DNA of 16,031 bases from an uncultured Bacilli bacterium. GTDB taxonomy: Bacteria > Bacillota_I > Bacilli_A > RF39 > UBA660. The notes under the pieces were generated by a model. That model saw nothing but the letters and a program-made list of their open reading frames with translations. It was not told the origin of the DNA and ran no database searches. The DNA lies in NCBI GenBank assembly GCA_947629285.1, contig CANRDA010000016.1, positions 1 to 16,031 of the forward strand, in the 5' to 3' direction. Shown piece by piece: positions 13,596 to 16,031 of this stretch. The translations under genes were made by a program, and so were the position numbers. Position 1 is the stretch's first letter, and each line of letters starts with the position of its first letter.

Positions 13596-14538
13596 TACTT
13601 TTAATCACACTTTTGTAAATTTCTTCGTCTTCTACGTTAAAAATAACTGTATCTACATCGTAATTATCACTCACACTCATAGAAATAGTGTATATTACTT
13701 CTTCTAAAATCTCTTTAGTATTTATATCGTTAAAAATCGCACTATTAAAATTAACCACAAGTTCATCTTCTAGTTCATTAACTGAAAGTACCTTAGTATT
13801 ACTGTTTAAATAACTCATAAGATTAGTCTTATAAACATTACTGCTACTTAACTCATCAATAATTATTTCTATTTTACTTCTTGAATCATTATTTACTTTA
13901 GTAACAGGAACATAATACTCTATGTCATTAAATTCACTTACATAATATATAGTTGTTTTATTAATGTCTTTAGTACTATTTATATTGTATTCTTTATTTA
14001 TACCAAAACTTCTATCAAGAGTTGATGGTAGAGTAATTTTAGATTGTGGTAGTTTAGTTAGAATATTACCGTCCATATATATAATTACATACTTAACTTC
14101 ATCTATACTAGTTAAAGTATAGACTATTGCTTCTATTATTTTCTCTTCGTTTTCTATACTTGTATTCATGAGTTCAGATGTAAAATCTACTTTAATAACT
14201 CCATCATTAAAAGTTAAACTACGAAGTTCTGTATTACTTGGAATAACTGCTTTAAATCCACTTGGAATACTATCTTGTTTATCAGAATCAATGATTAGTG
14301 CCTTCATAAGTTCTTTTGCCTTAGATTCTAAATCTTTACTTTTAGTAACTATCTTAGTACTTGCAAGATAGTTATTTGAATCTAGCAAAAATATAGTAGA
14401 TGTTTGAATATCTTTATCTACATAACTAATTTCTTCGTTGATTTCTTGACTATTATCTGGAATAACATAAATAAGGAGTATAGCAAATAGTGCGACAAAA
14501 CAAACTATTAGTTTTTTAGTATATATTTTTTTTAACAT
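13588..14538 (-). CDS. gerM: GerM-like sporulation/germination protein with two GerMN domains
   Basis: Protein of 316 residues with an N-terminal membrane anchor (about 10-26, KLIVCFVALFAILLIYVI) and two GerMN domains outside the membrane. The first covers about 68-160 (LESKAKELMKAL, then GVIKVDFTSELMN, IVYTLTSIDEVKYVIIYMDG) and the second about 220-312 (KIEIIIDELSS, LVVNFNSAIF, VIYTISMSVSDNY). B. subtilis GerM is a lipoprotein made in the mother cell under sigma-E and helps engulfment and germination. Here I see no proper lipobox (LIVC lacks the small residue before Cys), so it is probably anchored by the helix. It lies 47 bp after gerE on the same strand, as gerE and gerM also lie close in B. 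subtilis. AGGTGA sets the ATG. Confidence 0.85.
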   Translation of the reverse strand: MLKKIYTKKLIVCFVALFAILLIYVIPDNSQEINEEISYVDKDIQTSTIFLLDSNNYLASTKIVTKSKDLESKAKELMKALIIDSDKQDSIPSGFKAVIPSNTELRSLTFNDGVIKVDFTSELMNTSIENEEKIIEAIVYTLTSIDEVKYVIIYMDGNILTKLPQSKITLPSTLDRSFGINKEYNINSTKDINKTTIYYVSEFNDIEYYVPVTKVNNDSRSKIEIIIDELSSSNVYKTNLMSYLNSNTKVLSVNELEDELVVNFNSAIFNDINTKEILEEVIYTISMSVSDNYDVDTVIFNVEDEEIYKSVIKSIE

Positions 14539-14553
14539 AAAATCACCTATAAA

Positions 14554-14582
14554 ACTATATGAAAAAAAACGTATAAAAATAC
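14554..14582 (-). promoter_or_regulatory. Candidate sigma-E promoter of gerM
   Basis: On the minus strand GTATTTT (14582-14576), 14 bp, CATATAGT (14561-14554). The -10 agrees with CATACAnT except at one base. It lies inside the terminator hairpin of gerE and 15 nt before the gerM ATG. The -35 fits only in part. Confidence 0.4.
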
Positions 14583-14588
14583 GTTTTA
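14562..14588 (-). terminator. Terminator of gerE
   Basis: AAAACGTAT pairs with ATACGTTTT around TTTT on the minus strand and runs into more T. The stem starts at the gerE stop codon. Confidence 0.75.
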
Positions 14589-14792
14589 TAAAGAAATTTC
14601 TCCAAGTCTTAATAATTCTACAACGGCACTTGCTCTTCCTTTAACACCAAGTTTTTGCATAGCATTTGAAATATGATTTCTAACAGTCTTTTCACTTATA
14701 TTTAATGTTGTTGCGATTTCCTTAGTTGTTTTATTTATTATCAGCATTTCAAATACTTGTTTTTCTCTTTTAGTTAAAATGCTTTTTTTCAT
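14586..14792 (-). CDS. gerE: Spore-formation transcription factor GerE
   Basis: LuxR-type DNA-binding protein of 68 residues, made of the helix-turn-helix domain alone, with no receiver domain, which is the mark of GerE. It opens ILTKREKQVFEMLI (5-18), the helix-turn-helix is KTTKEIATTLNISEKTVRNH (21-40), and ISNAMQKLGVKGRASAVVEL (41-60) follows. In the mother cell GerE works with sigma-K as the last regulator of coat genes, activating some and repressing others. B. subtilis GerE has 74 residues. GTGAGGTAAAA precedes the ATG and a close match to a sigma-K promoter lies 45 bp upstream, in keeping with its known control. It stands between spoIIIAH and gerM, all on the minus strand, each with its own terminator. 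Confidence 0.93.
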   Translation of the reverse strand: MKKSILTKREKQVFEMLIINKTTKEIATTLNISEKTVRNHISNAMQKLGVKGRASAVVELLRLGEISL

Positions 14793-14837
14793 TTTTACCT
14801 CACTTCCTAATAGAGTGGTTTATATTTTATCTCATAT

Positions 14838-14864
14838 TATTTTATGATGCATATATTTTTAAGT
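14838..14864 (-). promoter_or_regulatory. Candidate sigma-K promoter of gerE
   Basis: On the minus strand AC (14864-14863), 16 bp, CATAAAATA (14846-14838): every fixed position of the sigma-K pattern. B. subtilis gerE is transcribed by sigma-K. The leader is about 40 nt. Confidence 0.6.
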
Positions 14865-14878
14865 GATTGTAAGTGCCT

Positions 14879-14906
14879 AAAAAAACTTCAAAATGTTACT
14901 TTTGAA
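14879..14906 (-). terminator. Terminator of spoIIIAH
   Basis: On the minus strand TTCAAAA and TTTTGAA pair around a 6-nt loop, then a run of T. The stop codon of spoIIIAH lies in the hairpin. Confidence 0.65.
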
Positions 14907-15390
14907 ATTTTATAGTTATATATTTGGAATCTTCATAATTAGATTGTATAGTTCTCATTATGTTATTAGCTAGTTCACTTGAGTGTTCACTACTATTAAC
15001 AGTAACGCTTATTCCAGTATCTTTAATTTTAATAAATGTATCTAATTTATAAGTCTCTTTTATTTGATTTTCTAACTTTTCTTCCTCACCACGTATATCA
15101 TTTAACTCTTTTATTTTTTCATAAGCTTTGTTTTTGTCTTCGGAAGAAGATTCTGCATTTGTTAAAACTGATTTTAAATCTTCTATTTGTTTTGTCATCT
15201 CTTCATCTGATTCTACTCTTAAGGCAACTAGTAAATCACTTTCTTCAATAGATATGGTGGGTGCTTTATCCTCAGTTTTTGTCTTGTTTGTTGTAAGTAA
15301 TAATTCACTAGGCATTGTAATATAGTATATACTTAATACCAAAATTAAACTAAAAAGTGTTAGAAACCATAAACTTCTTTTATTAATCAT
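14896..15390 (-). CDS. spoIIIAH: SpoIIIAH-like protein of the forespore feeding channel
   Basis: Protein of 164 residues. It opens MINKRSLWFLTLFSLILVLS with YYITMPSEL after it, a single membrane helix (about 7-25) typical of SpoIIIAH, followed by an acidic, coiled-coil middle (about 65-110) and a C-terminal domain (TFIKIKDTGISVTV, then SSELANNIMRTI) like the YscJ/FliF-type fold that binds SpoIIQ. In B. subtilis it is made in the mother cell under sigma-E and forms with SpoIIQ a channel across the two membranes round the forespore. B. subtilis SpoIIIAH has 218 residues, so this one is short. It is alone: the gene before it is a divergent regulator, not spoIIIAG. AAGGAGGAAAG gives a firm start at 15390. 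Confidence 0.82.
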   Translation of the reverse strand: MINKRSLWFLTLFSLILVLSIYYITMPSELLLTTNKTKTEDKAPTISIEESDLLVALRVESDEEMTKQIEDLKSVLTNAESSSEDKNKAYEKIKELNDIRGEEEKLENQIKETYKLDTFIKIKDTGISVTVNSSEHSSELANNIMRTIQSNYEDSKYITIKFQK

Positions 15391-15430
15391 ACTTTCCTCC
15401 TTTTTTATCTATTAGATTATATTATTTAAT

Positions 15431-15449
15431 TTACACATTATTACACATT
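15431..15449. repeat. Two TTACACATT boxes between spoIIIAH and the XRE gene
   Basis: TTACACATT at 15431-15439 and again at 15441-15449, 10 bp apart, hence on the same face of the helix. Related boxes follow the XRE gene at 15824-15851, so they may be its operators. Confidence 0.5.
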
Positions 15450-15454
15450 TTCTT

Positions 15455-15471
15455 GCAAACTTTCCGTTTGC
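15455..15471. other. Inverted repeat GCAAAC-N5-GTTTGC
   Basis: A perfect 6-bp inverted repeat around TTTCC in the divergent spoIIIAH/XRE promoter region. The size and spacing suit a dimeric repressor, perhaps the XRE protein itself. Confidence 0.45.
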
Positions 15472-15490
15472 ATACTTAAAAAAATTGCTA

Positions 15491-15499
15491 TGAGATAAT
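15491..15499 (+). promoter_or_regulatory. Possible extended -10 promoter of the XRE gene
   Basis: TGAGATAAT (TG at 15491-15492, GATAAT at 15494-15499), 16 nt before the ATG at 15516. TTGCAT at 15468-15473 is 20 bp away, too far for a normal -35. Confidence 0.4.
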
Positions 15500-15515
15500 T
15501 ATGTGTGGTGATAGT

Positions 15516-15797
15516 ATGCTTGATTTAAAAGACGAAAATAAGTTTAAATCAAAAGATGATATTCAATATATAGTTGGTACTAACGTTAGAAAAATGTGTA
15601 AAGAAAAAAATGTAAACTTGATGGAATTTTCAGAGGAAATAGACATTTCTTATGAATATATAAGGCATATTGTAAGTCCTGGAGGACAAAAATCACTATC
15701 ATTTTATTCTATGTACAAGATTGCAAAAATCTTAGGAGTTAGTATGGACGAATTATGTGAAGGAATCTTTGATGAAAAACTTAAGAAAAACAAGTAG
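15516..15797 (+). CDS. Small XRE-family transcriptional regulator
   Basis: Product of 93 residues with one Cro/CI-type helix-turn-helix over about 18-80: VGTNVRKMCKEKNVNLMEFS, then EEIDISYEYIRHIVS, and SFYSMYKIAKILGVSMDEL. There is no second domain, so any signal is sensed by the same domain or by a partner. The start at 15516 is chosen because GGTGATAGT precedes it, the same layout as at 4141; an ATG at 15501 is in frame but has no ribosome site and holds GGTGAT inside its own coding sequence. It is divergent from spoIIIAH and surrounded by inverted and direct repeats, so control of itself and perhaps of spoIIIAH is likely. Confidence 0.88.
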   Translation: MLDLKDENKFKSKDDIQYIVGTNVRKMCKEKNVNLMEFSEEIDISYEYIRHIVSPGGQKSLSFYSMYKIAKILGVSMDELCEGIFDEKLKKNK

Positions 15798-15798
15798 T

Positions 15799-15823
15799 GG
15801 AAATAGGAATATTTCCTTTTTTT
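15799..15823 (+). terminator. Terminator of the XRE gene
   Basis: GGAAATA and TATTTCC pair around GGAA, followed by seven T. Confidence 0.88.
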
Positions 15824-15851
15824 ATGTGAAAATCATGTGAAATTTACACAT
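15824..15851. repeat. Cluster of three ATGTGwAA boxes after the XRE gene
   Basis: ATGTGAAA at 15824-15831 and 15835-15842 (11 bp apart), then TTTACACAT at 15843-15851 in the opposite sense. The last two form a near-palindrome of 17 bp. The same motif, as ATGTGTAA, occurs twice before the XRE gene. Confidence 0.45.
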
Positions 15852-15900
15852 TTTAAAAAAAAGTTTTAAGAAAAAAAAGGAAATCGAAAAGTTTTGTGAA

Positions 15901-15934
15901 ATGATATATATAGGAGGTGATATATATCATTTTT
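15901..15934 (+). other. Perfect 11-bp hairpin with AGGAGGTG in its loop
   Basis: ATGATATATAT (15901-15911) and ATATATATCAT (15920-15930) are exact complements around AGGAGGTG (15912-15919), followed by TTTT. The loop is a full Shine-Dalgarno sequence with no ATG at a suitable distance. The whole hairpin is also an 11-codon frame, MIYIGGDIYHF then TAG. It could be a terminator of a short RNA, a ribosome-binding leader element of the next gene, or chance. Confidence 0.6.
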
Positions 15935-15991
15935 AGTTTGTATTGAATAGTTTAAAAATAAAAGAATAAAAGGGAATAGAATGGAGGTATT

Positions 15992-16031
15992 ATGTTAAAA
16001 GAAAAAGAAGAATTTATTTCACTAAAATTTG
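15992..16031 (+). CDS. 5' end of an unidentified gene (partial)
   Basis: ATG at 15992 after ATGGAGGTATT, giving MLKEKEEFISLKF before the window ends. The ribosome site is good. Too little is present to name it. No clear sigma-A promoter is seen in the 60 bp upstream; the hairpin at 15901-15934 lies in its leader region. Confidence 0.65.
   Translation, partial: MLKEKEEFISLKF

Overview
The window is about 16 kb of very AT-rich DNA from a low-GC Gram-positive endospore former. The evidence is a set of late mother-cell sporulation genes (sigK, gerE, spoVIF, gerM, spoIIIAH), Firmicute-type Shine-Dalgarno sites (GGAGG, GGTGG, GGTGATAGTATG) and ordinary use of TGG for Trp with TGA as a stop. GerE points to a Bacilli-type lineage rather than classical Clostridia. 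The exact taxon cannot be read from the sequence; one of the AT-rich uncultured gut lineages is a guess.

Layout. 1-5073, all plus strand: the end of an unidentified gene, der (EngA GTPase), a Wzy/O-antigen-ligase-like membrane protein, spoVIF, dusB and an unrecognised 310-residue soluble protein. 5081-5776, minus: sigK, uninterrupted, divergent from a small three-repeat protein at 5900-6340. 6394-7062, minus: a RelB/YafQ toxin-antitoxin operon whose toxin is frameshifted by a 10-bp tandem repeat. 7162-8532: serS. 8641-9843: an AAA/DUF4143 ATPase bracketed by two copies (27/28 identical) of the serS terminator. 10001-10921: a short-chain dehydrogenase. 11065-13430: a probable accessory patch with a tandem-repeat alpha-solenoid protein, an overlapping small gene resembling its C-terminus, a GNAT acetyltransferase and a gene remnant. 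This patch ends at the 3' end of tRNA-Arg(UCU). 13588-15390, minus: gerM, gerE and an isolated spoIIIAH. 15516-15797, plus: a small XRE regulator divergent from spoIIIAH. The start of an unidentified gene lies at the right edge.

How the genes fit together. SigK and GerE are the last mother-cell regulators, SpoVIF acts with them in coat maturation, GerM contributes to sporulation and germination, and SpoIIIAH is half of the feeding-tube channel between mother cell and forespore. Sequences of the form AC-N16-CATAnnnTA, the sigma-K promoter pattern, precede spoVIF, gerE and the dehydrogenase. Sigma-E-like promoters precede sigK (with a SpoIIID-like box) and gerM. The window therefore holds scattered parts of one developmental regulon among housekeeping genes.

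The best candidates for something undescribed are the 29-residue repeat protein with its companion gene, the 10-bp repeat that could switch the toxin on and off, the ATPase cassette between duplicated terminators, a perfect 11-bp hairpin with AGGAGGTG in its loop, and a recurrent layout in which the -10 box lies only about 15 nt before the start codon.
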